Below, in pieces: positions 26,143 through 34,709 of a stretch of 34,709 bases of DNA. Origin of the DNA: an uncultured Bacteroidales bacterium. GTDB lineage: Bacteria > Bacteroidota > Bacteroidia > Bacteroidales > JACABE01. The DNA is taken from positions 1 to 34,709 of the forward strand of contig CAIZXK010000151.1 in assembly GCA_903936865.1 (NCBI GenBank), in the 5' to 3' direction. Position numbers and translations under genes: made by a program. A model generated the notes under the pieces. It was given only the letters and a program-made list of their open reading frames with translations, was not told the DNA's origin and made no database searches. The first letter of the stretch is position 1; every line of letters starts with the position of its first letter.

Positions 26143-27897
26143 TTATTTATTTATGATTTCTACTTTTAAACATAATTCTTTTAATTGATCATTACTAATC
26201 GCTGAAGGAGAATCACTCATAATATCCCTGCCTGAATTGTTTTTTGGAAATGCTATAAAATCGCGAATACTTTCCGAACCACCAAACAATGAACACAATC
26301 TGTCGAATCCAAAAGCAATACCTCCATGAGGTGGGGCTCCGAATTCAAAAGCATTCATTAAAAATCCAAACTGATTTTGAGCTTCTTCATCACTAAATCC
26401 CAATAATGAAAACATTCTCTTTTGTAAATCTTTATTAAAAATACGAATAGACCCACCTCCTACTTCTACTCCATTAATAACCAAATCATAAGCATTAGCT
26501 CTAACGGCAACTGGATTGTTATCAATCAAAGGAATATCTTCTGGTTTTGGAGAAGTAAATGGATGATGCTTTGCATAAAACCGTTTTGAATCTTCATCCC
26601 ATTCCAATAAGGGAAAATCAACAACCCATAATGGAGCATAAATTTCAGGTTTGCGTAAACCTAAGCGATTACCCATTTCAAGTCTTAACTCGTTAAGTGC
26701 TTTTTGGGTTTTTTCTTCTTTACCTGCTAAAATCAATATTAAATCACCAGGCTGAGCTTTCATTCTTTCGGCCCAAATTTTTAAGTCTTCCGGGGAAAAG
26801 AATTTGTCAACAGATGATTTTATAGTTCCATCCACATTATATCTGGCATATATTAAGCCTGTTGCACCAATCTGAGGTTTTTTAACAAAATCAGTTAATT
26901 CATCCAACTGCTTACGGGTATATTCACTACAAGCCTTTGCATTAATTCCAATAACCAATTCAGCCTCATCAAATATTTTAAATCCTTTATTCTGAACCAA
27001 ACCTGTTAAGTCTTCAAATTTCATATCAAAACGTATATCCGGTTTGTCTGAACCATAATATTTCATGGCATCAGCATAAGATATCCTTGGAAAAGCTTCC
27101 AATTCAATTCCTTTTATTTTTTGGAAAAGATGCTTGGATAAGCCTTCGAAAGTATTTAAAATATCTTCCTGAGTTACGAAAGACATTTCACAATCAATCT
27201 GTGTGAATTCGGGCTGACGATCAGCACGTAAATCTTCATCGCGAAAACATCTTACAATTTGGAAATAACGATCGTAACCGGCTACCATCAGCAATTGTTT
27301 GTATTGCTGAGGAGATTGTGGAAGTGCATAAAATTCTCCGGAATTCATACGAGAAGGTACAACGAAATCGCGAGCACCTTCGGGTGTAGAACGAATAAGA
27401 TAAGGTGTTTCAACTTCAATGAATTTTAAATCATTCAGATAATTACGGGTTTCCATGGAAAGTTGATGTCTCAATTCCAGGTTTCTTCTGACTGGGTTTC
27501 TTCGTAAATCCAGATAACGATATTTCATTCGTAATTCATCACCACCATCTGTATTGTCTTCAATTGTAAAAGGGGGTAATTTAGCCTGATTAAGAATTTC
27601 AATATGATTAACAGTTATTTCTATTTCACCAGTCATCATTTTAAGGTTTTTATTACTCCTTTCGGAAACAATTCCTGTAATTGAAATAACAAATTCTCTT
27701 CCCAATTTGCGGGCTTGTTCGCAAAGTATTGAATTGGTTTCCATATTAAAAACCAATTGAGTTAAACCATAACGGTCGCGAAGATCAACAAAAGTCATTC
27801 CTCCTAAATCTCTTGAACGCTGCACCCAACCACTCAATGTAACTTCCTGATTTATATTTGATAAGTTTAATTCTCCGCAAGTATGTGTTCTAAGCAT
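26143..27897 (-). CDS. aspS: Aspartate-tRNA ligase, bacterial type
   Basis: Class II synthetase charging tRNA-Asp. The 584 residues follow the bacterial layout: N-terminal OB anticodon-binding domain ([19 protein letters not shown]), motif 1, motif 2 ([19 protein letters not shown]), the inserted GAD domain (about residues 290-410), and motif 3 (G-I-A-F-G-F-D-R-L). The GAD insertion separates it from archaeal/eukaryal AspRS. Length is close to the E. coli enzyme (590). Whether it also charges tRNA-Asn cannot be told from this sequence. It is a single-gene unit ending in an intrinsic terminator; the 5' region has only a partial -7 match. Confidence 0.97.
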   Translation of the reverse strand: MLRTHTCGELNLSNINQEVTLSGWVQRSRDLGGMTFVDLRDRYGLTQLVFNMETNSILCEQARKLGREFVISITGIVSERSNKNLKMMTGEIEITVNHIEILNQAKLPPFTIEDNTDGGDELRMKYRYLDLRRNPVRRNLELRHQLSMETRNYLNDLKFIEVETPYLIRSTPEGARDFVVPSRMNSGEFYALPQSPQQYKQLLMVAGYDRYFQIVRCFRDEDLRADRQPEFTQIDCEMSFVTQEDILNTFEGLSKHLFQKIKGIELEAFPRISYADAMKYYGSDKPDIRFDMKFEDLTGLVQNKGFKIFDEAELVIGINAKACSEYTRKQLDELTDFVKKPQIGATGLIYARYNVDGTIKSSVDKFFSPEDLKIWAERMKAQPGDLILILAGKEEKTQKALNELRLEMGNRLGLRKPEIYAPLWVVDFPLLEWDEDSKRFYAKHHPFTSPKPEDIPLIDNNPVAVRANAYDLVINGVEVGGGSIRIFNKDLQKRMFSLLGFSDEEAQNQFGFLMNAFEFGAPPHGGIAFGFDRLCSLFGGSESIRDFIAFPKNNSGRDIMSDSPSAISNDQLKELCLKVEIINK

Positions 27898-28260
27898 TTT
27901 AATTGTTTTTAAGAAAGTGCGAAATTACAAAAAAACACCGATTTATAAAATATGACTAAAAACAGTTTTTTAAAATTTAACAATCAATACATTTAATTAT
28001 TTTTCGAAACAGTAATAATGAAAAACCGTTATATAATGCTGTAAATATGGATATTAAATTTTCATTTTCACAAATAAAATACAATTTTTCAAAGTCAATT
28101 ATAATTGCTTTGGTTATAAAATGTGTTATTAATTAAAAAAATGAAATACTTTTAAACAATAGTAATCCAAGAAGATAACCATGCATTACATCTTATTTTA
28201 TGAATAGAAATATATCAATAAGAAAAAAAATAAAAATCTATGATAAAAAAATATTATTTT
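27898..28260. other. A/T-rich noncoding stretch between divergent aspS and the LpoB-like gene
   Basis: About 360 bases with no convincing ORF, tRNA, repeat or terminator. It carries the divergent upstream regions of aspS and the lipoprotein gene. The only neat symmetry I see is the 12-base palindrome CAATTATAATTG at 28096-28107. Confidence 0.6.
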
Positions 28261-28276
28261 TGGCATATTATTTGTT
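28261..28276 (+). promoter_or_regulatory. Weaker sigma-54-like element before the LpoB-like gene
   Basis: TGGCATATTATTTGTT has the GG and the TTG of a -24/-12 promoter at the correct 12-base spacing, with T for C at two positions. Start would be near 28287, leaving a 25-base leader. No TAnnTTTG box fits better here. Confidence 0.4.
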
Positions 28277-28311
28277 TAAAAATTTATTTATCTAACAAAA
28301 AAATATTAAAA

Positions 28312-28902
28312 ATGAACAAGATTTTCAAATTATTTGCAATTGCAATTTTATTAGTACTAAATGCTTGTACTCCCACAAGAGAAGTAAAAAGAGTATCACC
28401 AGACCAACAATTCGATTTGAGTGGAAGATGGAATGACAGTGATGCTAAAATGACAGCAGAATCAATGATAACTCAAGTATTGAGCGAGGCATGGTTGCCC
28501 GAATATCAAAAAGAGAATGAAGGCAAACGTCCTATTTTAATTGTTGGAATAGTTTCAAATAAAACAAGTGAACACATTAGTGCCGAAACTTTTATAAAAG
28601 ATTTGGAAAGAGCATTTCTAACAGATAGAAGAGTTAGATTAGTTCAGGCTGGAGATAAAAGAGAACAACTTCGTGGCGAAAGAGCTGATCAACAAGATTA
28701 TGCTTCACCAGAAACTACAAAAAAATGGGGTAAGGAATTAGGAGCTGATTTTATTTTACAAGGGAGTATTAATTCTACAGTTGACTCCTTCAACAAAGAT
28801 AAAGTTGTTAATTATAAAATCAATCTGGAACTTACTAATCTGGAAACCAACGAAATTGTATGGATTGGTGATAAAGAAATCAAGAAAGTTATTTCAAACT
28901 AA
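28312..28902 (+). CDS. LpoB-like lipoprotein (penicillin-binding protein activator family)
   Basis: A 196-residue lipoprotein. The start is set at ATG 28312 because a lipoprotein signal follows at once: K-I-F-K-L, a hydrophobic core and lipobox L-N-A-C (C19). An earlier in-frame ATG at 28240 would add 24 unlikely residues before it. The mature part resembles the LpoB/COG3417 fold: R-P-I-L-I-V-G-I-V-S-N-K-T-S-E-H-I, then G-A-D-F-I-L-Q-G-S-I-N-S and N-L-E-T-N-E-I-V-W-I-G-D-K-E-I-K-K near the C-terminus. In E. coli LpoB activates PBP1b from the outer membrane; the role in Bacteroidota is only inferred. A perfect palindromic terminator separates it from the next lipoprotein gene, a pairing with COG3014-type genes also seen elsewhere. 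Confidence 0.82.
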   Translation: MNKIFKLFAIAILLVLNACTPTREVKRVSPDQQFDLSGRWNDSDAKMTAESMITQVLSEAWLPEYQKENEGKRPILIVGIVSNKTSEHISAETFIKDLERAFLTDRRVRLVQAGDKREQLRGERADQQDYASPETTKKWGKELGADFILQGSINSTVDSFNKDKVVNYKINLELTNLETNEIVWIGDKEIKKVISN

Positions 28903-28910
28903 TTGTTTTT

Positions 28911-28942
28911 GCAAAGGTATTTTTAATTAAAAATACCTTTGC
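28911..28942. terminator. Perfect palindrome between the two lipoprotein genes
   Basis: A 32-base perfect palindrome with arms GCAAAGGTATTTTTAA and complement (28911-28942), followed by TTTTATTT. It should end or attenuate the LpoB-like transcript before the COG3014-type gene. Confidence 0.85.
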
Positions 28943-28974
28943 TTTTATTTCATTCACTTCAATTTCATTAGCAA

Positions 28975-30375
28975 ATGAATCGTAATTTTATTTTAGTACT
29001 TGCTATTTCAAGTCTATTATTTTCATCTTGTGCAACATATTATCAAAGGAACATTAAATTCCAGGCTCAGGTATCTGAAGGTGATTTTACAAAAGCAAAA
29101 GATTATCTGGAAAAAGATAAAAGCAAAAAAGGGAAAAACCGAATTTTATATCTTTTTAATAAAGGCTGGGTTGAATGGATGATGAATCAGAACAATGAAA
29201 GTAACATTTCTCTTGATGAAGCAGATAAAATGGCTGAAGATTATCAAAAAAATTATGGGATGGAAGCGTTGGCATTAATTTCTAATCCTGGTATAAAACC
29301 CTATAAAGCAGAGGATTTTGAAATTGTGATGATAAACTATTTTAAAGCACTTAACTATTTAAATATTGGAAAATATAAGGAAGCATTGGTTGAGGTAAGA
29401 CGAATAAATGAGAAGTTAAATCAATTAAATGATAAATATCCAGACCATAAAAACAGATATCAAAATGATGCATTTGCTAACATCGTAATGGGTTTGATTT
29501 ATGATGCAAATAAAGAATATAATGATGCTTTTATTGCCTATAGAAATGCAATTGATATATATGAAAATTCTTATTTAAAAAATTTCAATCTATCTATTCC
29601 TGAACAGTTAAAATACGATTTACTCCGGGCTGCATACAGAGTCGGGTTTAATGAGGAATTGAGATTTTACGAACAAAAATTTAACATGAAGTATCAAGCA
29701 AAACCAAACGATGGTGGAGAACTGGTGTTTTTTTGGCACAATGGTTTAGGTCCGATAAAGTCTGAATGGAGTATAAATTTTGCTAAAACATCGAATAAAG
29801 ATGGATTTGTAACTTTTGCAAACGAACAATATGGGATGTCATTTCCAATATACATAGGTGACAAATCGGAAAATGAAAAAAGTGGATTCTCAAAATTAAG
29901 TTTTCTGCGAATTGCGTTTCCTAAATATATTGAACGGAAACCAATATATACAAATGCAGAATTAATTAGTAACGGGACAATTAACCAACTTCAGATTGCT
30001 CAGGACATTAATGGAATAGCTTTTAAAACACTAAATGACAGATTGCTTCGTGAAATGGGAACAGCCATTTTACGAATGGCCACAAAAAAGGCATTAGAAG
30101 CAGCAGCACGAAAAGAAAACGATGATTTAGGTTCGGCAATCAGCATTGTAAATGCACTCACAGAGAAAGCTGATACTCGAAATTGGCAAACGTTACCCTA
30201 TCAAATTGCTTATACAAGAGTTTCACTTCCTGAAGGAGAAAATACAGTAGATTTTAAAATGACATCATCAACTGTAACTGCTAAAACCCAAACTTTAAAA
30301 TTTAATATCAGTAAAGGGAAAACTACATTTTTCACTTTTTCAAGTTTAGATTCTTTTGCTCCGGCAGATAATTAG
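28975..30375 (+). CDS. COG3014-type lipoprotein with TPR-like helices
   Basis: A 466-residue lipoprotein with lipobox F-S-S-C (C19). The region about 35-240 forms TPR-like helical pairs (for example N-Y-L-N-I-G-K-Y-K-E-A-L-V-E-V and G-L-I-Y-D-A-N-K-E-Y-N-D-A-F-I-A-Y). The later part is mixed beta and ends in a strand-rich segment (G-E-N-T-V-D-F-K-M). I recognise the COG3014 group by its pairing with an LpoB-like gene and its length, rather than by a motif of known chemistry; the function is not established. It sits downstream of the palindromic terminator and ends 133 bases before the next gene. A role in envelope or peptidoglycan synthesis is inferred from its neighbour. Confidence 0.75.
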   Translation: MNRNFILVLAISSLLFSSCATYYQRNIKFQAQVSEGDFTKAKDYLEKDKSKKGKNRILYLFNKGWVEWMMNQNNESNISLDEADKMAEDYQKNYGMEALALISNPGIKPYKAEDFEIVMINYFKALNYLNIGKYKEALVEVRRINEKLNQLNDKYPDHKNRYQNDAFANIVMGLIYDANKEYNDAFIAYRNAIDIYENSYLKNFNLSIPEQLKYDLLRAAYRVGFNEELRFYEQKFNMKYQAKPNDGGELVFFWHNGLGPIKSEWSINFAKTSNKDGFVTFANEQYGMSFPIYIGDKSENEKSGFSKLSFLRIAFPKYIERKPIYTNAELISNGTINQLQIAQDINGIAFKTLNDRLLREMGTAILRMATKKALEAAARKENDDLGSAISIVNALTEKADTRNWQTLPYQIAYTRVSLPEGENTVDFKMTSSTVTAKTQTLKFNISKGKTTFFTFSSLDSFAPADN

Positions 30376-30468
30376 TTGATAACTCAATCTTTTCTTTAAT
30401 AGTTTTGTTAAAAAATTAAAGCTTAGGTAAAAACATCATAAAAAATATGATATTTTTGTTATTTTTAC

Positions 30469-30476
30469 TAACTTTG
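30469..30476 (+). promoter_or_regulatory. -7 box of the GT5-DUF4270-glmS run
   Basis: TAACTTTG matches TAnnTTTG and lies 33 bases before the ATG at 30509. No -33 TTTG at normal spacing is seen (the nearest is only 10 bases away). Confidence 0.5.
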
Positions 30477-30508
30477 CAAAAATTTCTATATTCTAATTCA
30501 AAGAAAAG

Positions 30509-31330
30509 ATGAGTAAAGGCAGGATTTTATTTGTTACCCAAGAGATTACGCCATATATGAAAGAAAGTCACATGGCAAATATTGGGCGATATCTCCCACA
30601 AGGAATTCAAGAAAAAGGCAAAGAAATCAGAACTTTTATGCCACGTTTTGGAAGCATAAATGAAAGACGCAATCAACTTCATGAGGTAATTCGTTTATCT
30701 GGAATGAATTTGATTATCAGCGATCATGACCATCCTCTTATCATTAAAGTAGCTTCAATACAATCAGCCCGTATGCAAATTTATTTTATTGATAATGAAG
30801 ATTATTTTCAACGAAAAGCTGTTTTTACCGATAAAAATAATAAATTTTTTGAAGATAACGATGAAAGAGCTATTTTTTTCTCAAGAGGTGTAATTGAAAC
30901 CGTTAAAAAATTGAGTTGGCAGCCAGAAATCATTCATTGTCATGGATGGATGACAAGCCTTGTTCCTTTGTATATAAAAAAAGCATTTAAGGACAATCCT
31001 TTATTTGCCGATACAAAAATTGTAATGTCAATTTATGATGACGATTTTAAAGAAACTTTACATAAGGATTTTGGATCAAAAATAAAATTACCAGGTATAA
31101 CTTCAAAAGATGTTAAACAATATAAAACACCTACTTTCGTTAACGTAATGAAAGCTGCAATAGATTTTTCTGATGGAGTTATTGTTGGTAGCGAAATTAT
31201 CAATGAAGATTTGGTTTCGTATGCCAAAAATTCCAACAAACCTTTTTTGGCATACCAAAATAAGGAAAAATATGTTAACGCTTATGCTGATTTCTACGAT
31301 AAGGTAATGTTATCAGAAACTATTGCATAA
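30509..31330 (+). CDS. Half-size GT5 (glycogen/starch synthase N-terminal domain) protein
   Basis: A 273-residue protein matching only the N-terminal Rossmann half of GlgA: I-L-F-V-T-Q-E-I-T-P-Y (6-16), R-Y-L-P, the region equivalent to D-N-x-x-R-F in GlgA (F-E-D-N-D-E-R-A-I-F-F-S-R-G) and H-C-H-G-W-M-T-S (143-150, H-A-H-D-W in GlgA). The ADP-glucose-binding K-x-G-G-L motif is replaced by K-E-S-H (18-21), and the C-terminal GT-B half with its catalytic residues is absent. So it should not make glycogen by itself. Short forms like this next to DUF4270 and glmS genes are familiar in Bacteroidota, which argues against a recent truncation. It may bind a sugar nucleotide or act as a partner; function unknown. 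Confidence 0.83.
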   Translation: MSKGRILFVTQEITPYMKESHMANIGRYLPQGIQEKGKEIRTFMPRFGSINERRNQLHEVIRLSGMNLIISDHDHPLIIKVASIQSARMQIYFIDNEDYFQRKAVFTDKNNKFFEDNDERAIFFSRGVIETVKKLSWQPEIIHCHGWMTSLVPLYIKKAFKDNPLFADTKIVMSIYDDDFKETLHKDFGSKIKLPGITSKDVKQYKTPTFVNVMKAAIDFSDGVIVGSEIINEDLVSYAKNSNKPFLAYQNKEKYVNAYADFYDKVMLSETIA

Positions 31331-31364
31331 TAATTAATAATAAAAACTAATACAACCTTTACAT

Positions 31365-32723
31365 TTGAAAACATTTCTTTTACATCCGACTCGTTTATTA
31401 TTCCTATTGGGATTTTTGATTTTCTTATCCTCATGCGAAGAAGAACCTGATTTAATTGGTATGAATTTACAACCTAAAAGCGAGAAATTAGGATTAGCTA
31501 TAGATACAACATTGTCAATAAATGCTTACTCGCAGATAGACGATTCATTAAGAACTGATAATTATCCATTATGCTTATTTGGAACGTATAATGATCCTAT
31601 TTTCGGAACAACTTCAGCTAGTATATTAACACAGCTTAGATTGTCCAATAATAATGTTTCATTTGGTAGTAATCCTACACTCGATTCATTGGTTTTATTT
31701 CTTCCTTACTCAGGAAGCTATATGTATAATAATTCTTATGAAAAACAATATCCTTTAGTTTTAAAAATTTATGAGGTAAATCAAAAAATGTCACTAGATA
31801 GTTTATATTATTCAAATGATTTATTACCATATATAAATACTGAGTTAGCAAGTGTAACTTTTAAACCAAACCCCAAAGATAGTGTTGTTTACAATGGAGT
31901 TAAATTTCCACCAATGCTGGTTGTAAAATTCAGTAACGATATACTTGGGAAAAAGATATTAAATGCATTGGCTACCAACTTGTCTGATAATAATGCCTTT
32001 GCTGATTTCATGAAAGGATTGTATATTAAAGCAATGCCATTAAGTACAACTCAACATAACAAAGGATCTATCTTATATTTTAATTTATTGTCTTCGTCAT
32101 TGGCAAATATGACCATATATTATAAAAATAACGAAAATGACAGCCTTAAATATACTTTTGTTATCAACGATAATTGCTCAAAATACACCTATTTTGATCA
32201 TTATGGTTATGCAACTGCAACTGCAGATTTGAAAAATCAGCTTGGTATCGGAGGAACACCGGATACAAGCATTGGTAAGCAAAAACTCTTTTTACAGGCC
32301 ATGGGAGGTGTAAAAGTTAAATTAAAATTCCCCACTTTAAGAGATTTAATTAAAAATCAGAAAATTATTGTCAATGAGGCTGTTTTGATTCTGAAAAATG
32401 CAGATATAAATGACTATAACACACCACCTTCATTATTAGCAATGTTGAAAAAATTATCGTCTGGAAAAACAGAATTATTACCCGATTTTATTGAAGAAGG
32501 CTCTTCATTTATTGATGCTACCTATAATTCAACATCTAGAGAATATAGAATCAGAATTACAAGATATTTCCAAAAAATGTTAAATACAACCGATGATGAT
32601 TATGGTTTGTTAATGTTTGTTGACAGTAGAAGAACATCAGCAAACAGATTTGTTTTTTATGGAACAGACAATAGCTTAGTCAATAGAATGAGATTAGAAT
32701 TAAGATACACAATTATCAAATAA
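31365..32723 (+). CDS. DUF4270 lipoprotein, TTG start
   Basis: A 452-residue surface-type lipoprotein. The N-terminus gives a good lipoprotein signal (K-T-F-L-L-H-P-T-R then a hydrophobic core and L-S-S-C, C24), followed by an acidic E-E-E-P-D-L-I-G stretch, typical of DUF4270 proteins and of lipoprotein export signals in this phylum. The rest is beta-rich, including D-S-L-V-L-F-L-P and the C-terminal N-R-M-R-L-E-L-R-Y. The start must be TTG (31365): there is a stop at 31341, no ATG between, and the next ATG is past the lipobox. Function is unknown. It lies 34 bases after the GT5-like gene and 36 before glmS, so all three are probably one transcript. Confidence 0.85.
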   Translation: MKTFLLHPTRLLFLLGFLIFLSSCEEEPDLIGMNLQPKSEKLGLAIDTTLSINAYSQIDDSLRTDNYPLCLFGTYNDPIFGTTSASILTQLRLSNNNVSFGSNPTLDSLVLFLPYSGSYMYNNSYEKQYPLVLKIYEVNQKMSLDSLYYSNDLLPYINTELASVTFKPNPKDSVVYNGVKFPPMLVVKFSNDILGKKILNALATNLSDNNAFADFMKGLYIKAMPLSTTQHNKGSILYFNLLSSSLANMTIYYKNNENDSLKYTFVINDNCSKYTYFDHYGYATATADLKNQLGIGGTPDTSIGKQKLFLQAMGGVKVKLKFPTLRDLIKNQKIIVNEAVLILKNADINDYNTPPSLLAMLKKLSSGKTELLPDFIEEGSSFIDATYNSTSREYRIRITRYFQKMLNTTDDDYGLLMFVDSRRTSANRFVFYGTDNSLVNRMRLELRYTIIK

Positions 32724-32759
32724 TAAAAACAAATAATATTTACCAAAAATAATAAAAAC

Positions 32760-34598
32760 ATGTGTGGAATAGTTGGTTACATTGGACCCAGAGAAGCTTA
32801 CCCAATTTTGATAAAAGGCCTGCACCGATTGGAATACAGAGGTTACGACAGTGCTGGTATTGCAATATTAAACGATGAACTTCAGGTTTATAAAACCAAA
32901 GGAAAAGTTTCTGATTTAGAAAATTTTGTAAAAGGTAAAAATCTTCATGGTACAATAGGAATTGCACATACACGTTGGGCTACTCATGGTGAACCTAATG
33001 ATGTTAATGCTCATCCTCATTATTCACAATCAGAAAATCTGGCATTGATTCACAATGGGATTATTGAAAATTATGCGATTTTAAAAGAAGAATTAATTAA
33101 AAACGGATATACTTTTTCAAGTAATACAGATACAGAAGTATTAATTCAGCTAATAGAATATATCAAGGTAACAAATGAGGTCAGTCTTCTTGATGCTGTT
33201 CAATTAGCATTAAATCAGGTTGTTGGTGCTTATGCAATTGTCATTATTTCTAAAGATGACCATAATACATTAATAGCTGCACGTAAAGGGAGTCCGTTGG
33301 TTGTAGGTATTGGTGAAGATGATTTCTTTCTGGCTTCTGATGCTACTCCAATTATCGAATATACAAAAAATGTAGTTTATCTTGATGATGAAGAAATTGC
33401 TATTTTAAGAAGAGGAGAAGAGATTCAGATAAGAACTATAAAAAATATTGAAAAAACGCCCATGATTCATAAATTGGAAATGAATTTGAGCGAACTGGAG
33501 AAAGAAGGTTACGAGCACTTTATGTTAAAAGAAATTTACGAGCAACCAAAAACCATTTTTGACAGTTGCCGTGGACGTATTCAAAAAGAAATAAGCCATA
33601 TTTCATTAGCAGGTATTATCGATCATAAAGACAAATTTCTTAAAGCACGAAGAATAATCATTTTAGCTTGTGGTACTTCATGGCACTCAGGTTTGGTTGG
33701 CGAATATCTTTTCGAGGAATTAGCAAAAATTCCTGTAGAAGTTGAATATTCTTCAGAATTCAGATACCGTAAACCTCTCATTTTTCCAGATGACATTATA
33801 ATTGCTATTTCACAATCTGGCGAAACTGCTGATACATTGGCTGCAATAGAATTAGCTAAATCTCAGGGAGCTTTCATTTATGGTATTTGCAATGTTGTGG
33901 GTTCTTCAATTGCACGTGCTGCTCATACAGGTTCATTTACCCATGCCGGACCAGAAATTGGAGTAGCTTCTACTAAAGCTTTTACAGCACAAGTAGCAGT
34001 TCTTACACTTATGGCATTAGCAATTGCACAGGAAAAAGGTACAGTAGACAATCAATTATTTAAAGAAATCGTTGATGAATTGGAATCTATTCCTGAAAAA
34101 GTTTCTGAAATTTTAAAACAAAATGAGAACATTAAGGAAATAGCAAAAATATTTACATATGCCCGTAATTTCCTATATTTAGGAAGAGGTTATAATTTCC
34201 CGGTAGCATTGGAAGGTGCATTGAAGTTAAAAGAAATTTCATACATTCATGCTGAAGGTTACCCTGCTGCAGAAATGAAACATGGCCCTATTGCACTAAT
34301 TGATGCTGAAATGCCAGTTGTTGTTATTGCAACTAATCAGGGAACTTATGAAAAAGTAATCAGCAATATTCAGGAAGTAAAAGCAAGAAAAGGCAGAATC
34401 ATATCTATAATTACACAAGGCGATGTTACTGTAAAGGGGCTTTCCGATTTTTACATTGAGATTCCGGAAGTTAAAGAAATGTTGGTTCCAATTTTAGCTA
34501 CAGTTCCATTGCAATTATTAGCATATCATATTGCCATTAATAGGGGCTGTAATGTAGATCAACCAAGAAATCTGGCAAAATCAGTTACTGTGGAGTAG
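32760..34598 (+). CDS. glmS: Glutamine-fructose-6-phosphate aminotransferase (isomerising)
   Basis: Makes glucosamine 6-phosphate, the entry to peptidoglycan and lipopolysaccharide amino sugars. The 612 residues start with M-C-G-I-V-G-Y-I-G, where Cys2 is the glutaminase nucleophile after removal of Met. The Ntn glutamine amidotransferase domain (about 1-230; H-T-R-W-A-T-H-G, H-N-G-I-I-E-N) is followed by two SIS domains (A-C-G-T-S-W-H-S-G and G-R-G-Y-N-F-P-V-A-L-E-G-A-L-K), ending in L-A-K-S-V-T-V-E, the conserved tail. Length matches E. coli (609). With only 36 bases after the previous gene, there is no room for a glmS ribozyme. Confidence 0.98.
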   Translation: MCGIVGYIGPREAYPILIKGLHRLEYRGYDSAGIAILNDELQVYKTKGKVSDLENFVKGKNLHGTIGIAHTRWATHGEPNDVNAHPHYSQSENLALIHNGIIENYAILKEELIKNGYTFSSNTDTEVLIQLIEYIKVTNEVSLLDAVQLALNQVVGAYAIVIISKDDHNTLIAARKGSPLVVGIGEDDFFLASDATPIIEYTKNVVYLDDEEIAILRRGEEIQIRTIKNIEKTPMIHKLEMNLSELEKEGYEHFMLKEIYEQPKTIFDSCRGRIQKEISHISLAGIIDHKDKFLKARRIIILACGTSWHSGLVGEYLFEELAKIPVEVEYSSEFRYRKPLIFPDDIIIAISQSGETADTLAAIELAKSQGAFIYGICNVVGSSIARAAHTGSFTHAGPEIGVASTKAFTAQVAVLTLMALAIAQEKGTVDNQLFKEIVDELESIPEKVSEILKQNENIKEIAKIFTYARNFLYLGRGYNFPVALEGALKLKEISYIHAEGYPAAEMKHGPIALIDAEMPVVVIATNQGTYEKVISNIQEVKARKGRIISIITQGDVTVKGLSDFYIEIPEVKEMLVPILATVPLQLLAYHIAINRGCNVDQPRNLAKSVTVE

Positions 34599-34663
34599 TT
34601 CGGGAAGGTACAATTCTGATCTTTAGATTTACGCCCAGCTTTTGGTGGTACAACTGATAATAT

Positions 34664-34691
34664 TAATGGTGAAAGTGTATGTTCACCATTA
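34664..34691. other. Stem-loop after glmS
   Basis: A perfect 10-bp stem TAATGGTGAA (34664-34673) / TTCACCATTA (34682-34691) with an eight-base loop, 66 bases after the glmS stop. There is no T run directly after it, so it is a weak or non-canonical terminator at best. The remaining bases to the window end show no gene. Confidence 0.5.
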
Positions 34692-34709
34692 CTGTTTATT
34701 ATATGGACA

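Noticed and set aside
28240-28311. N-terminal extension of the LpoB-like protein from ATG 28240
   Set aside because: It would bury the lipoprotein signal 24 residues inside the protein and would include the promoter-like element and predicted transcript start.
32724-32759. glmS ribozyme
   Set aside because: Only 36 A-rich bases separate the genes, far too short for the ribozyme.

Overview
The window reads as a contiguous piece of a low-GC chromosome from the Bacteroidota, probably a Bacteroidales-like lineage. The evidence is the gene content (a GldH gliding lipoprotein, DUF4270 and DUF5916 proteins, a DUF2723 membrane protein, a half-size GT5 protein next to glmS), the near absence of Shine-Dalgarno sequences before start codons, and several promoters matching the Bacteroidota -33/-7 pattern TTTG / TAnnTTTG. 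I see no plasmid, phage, insertion sequence, CRISPR array, rRNA or tRNA gene.

Layout: 1-5.4 kb, plus strand: the 3' part of valS and a DUF2723 multi-pass membrane protein, closed by a strong terminator. 5.4-14.8 kb, minus strand: a small unknown acidic protein, a DUF5916 outer-membrane-type protein, prfB with a programmed +1 frameshift, a Tet(M)/EF-G-like GTPase, uvrC, gldH and a TerC-family transporter. 14.8-16.6 kb, minus strand: a BlaI-type repressor and an M56 sensor peptidase carrying a TonB-like C-terminus, with paired operator-like palindromes at the promoter. 16.7-24.3 kb, plus strand: lpxK overlapping a purine nucleoside phosphorylase gene, a large M16 protease, a roughly 600-base intergenic region rich in structure, adenine deaminase, and an ArsR regulator. 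24.3-27.9 kb, minus strand: a MerR regulator, a KdsC-type phosphatase, a DUF2520 Rossmann protein, and aspS. 28.3-34.6 kb, plus strand: an LpoB-like lipoprotein, a COG3014-type lipoprotein, a GT5 half-protein, a DUF4270 lipoprotein and glmS.

Most genes are housekeeping: translation (valS, prfB, aspS, the GTPase), DNA repair (uvrC), envelope precursor supply (lpxK, the KdsC-type gene, glmS), purine salvage (the phosphorylase and ade), and surface lipoproteins. The least explained sequence is noncoding. At 22.0-22.3 kb a repeated palindrome, a sigma-54-like -24/-12 element and an orphan intrinsic terminator together look like an activator-dependent small RNA unit of about 88 nt, lying just before a separate housekeeping-type promoter for ade. 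A second, weaker sigma-54-like element precedes the LpoB-like gene. Other points worth checking are the textbook AGGAGG-CTTTGAC frameshift site of prfB in a genome that otherwise ignores Shine-Dalgarno, a Tet(M)-like GTPase lacking the tetracycline-ejecting loop, and two evenly spaced BlaI operator candidates. All identifications come from reading motifs and recalled families; no database search was possible.
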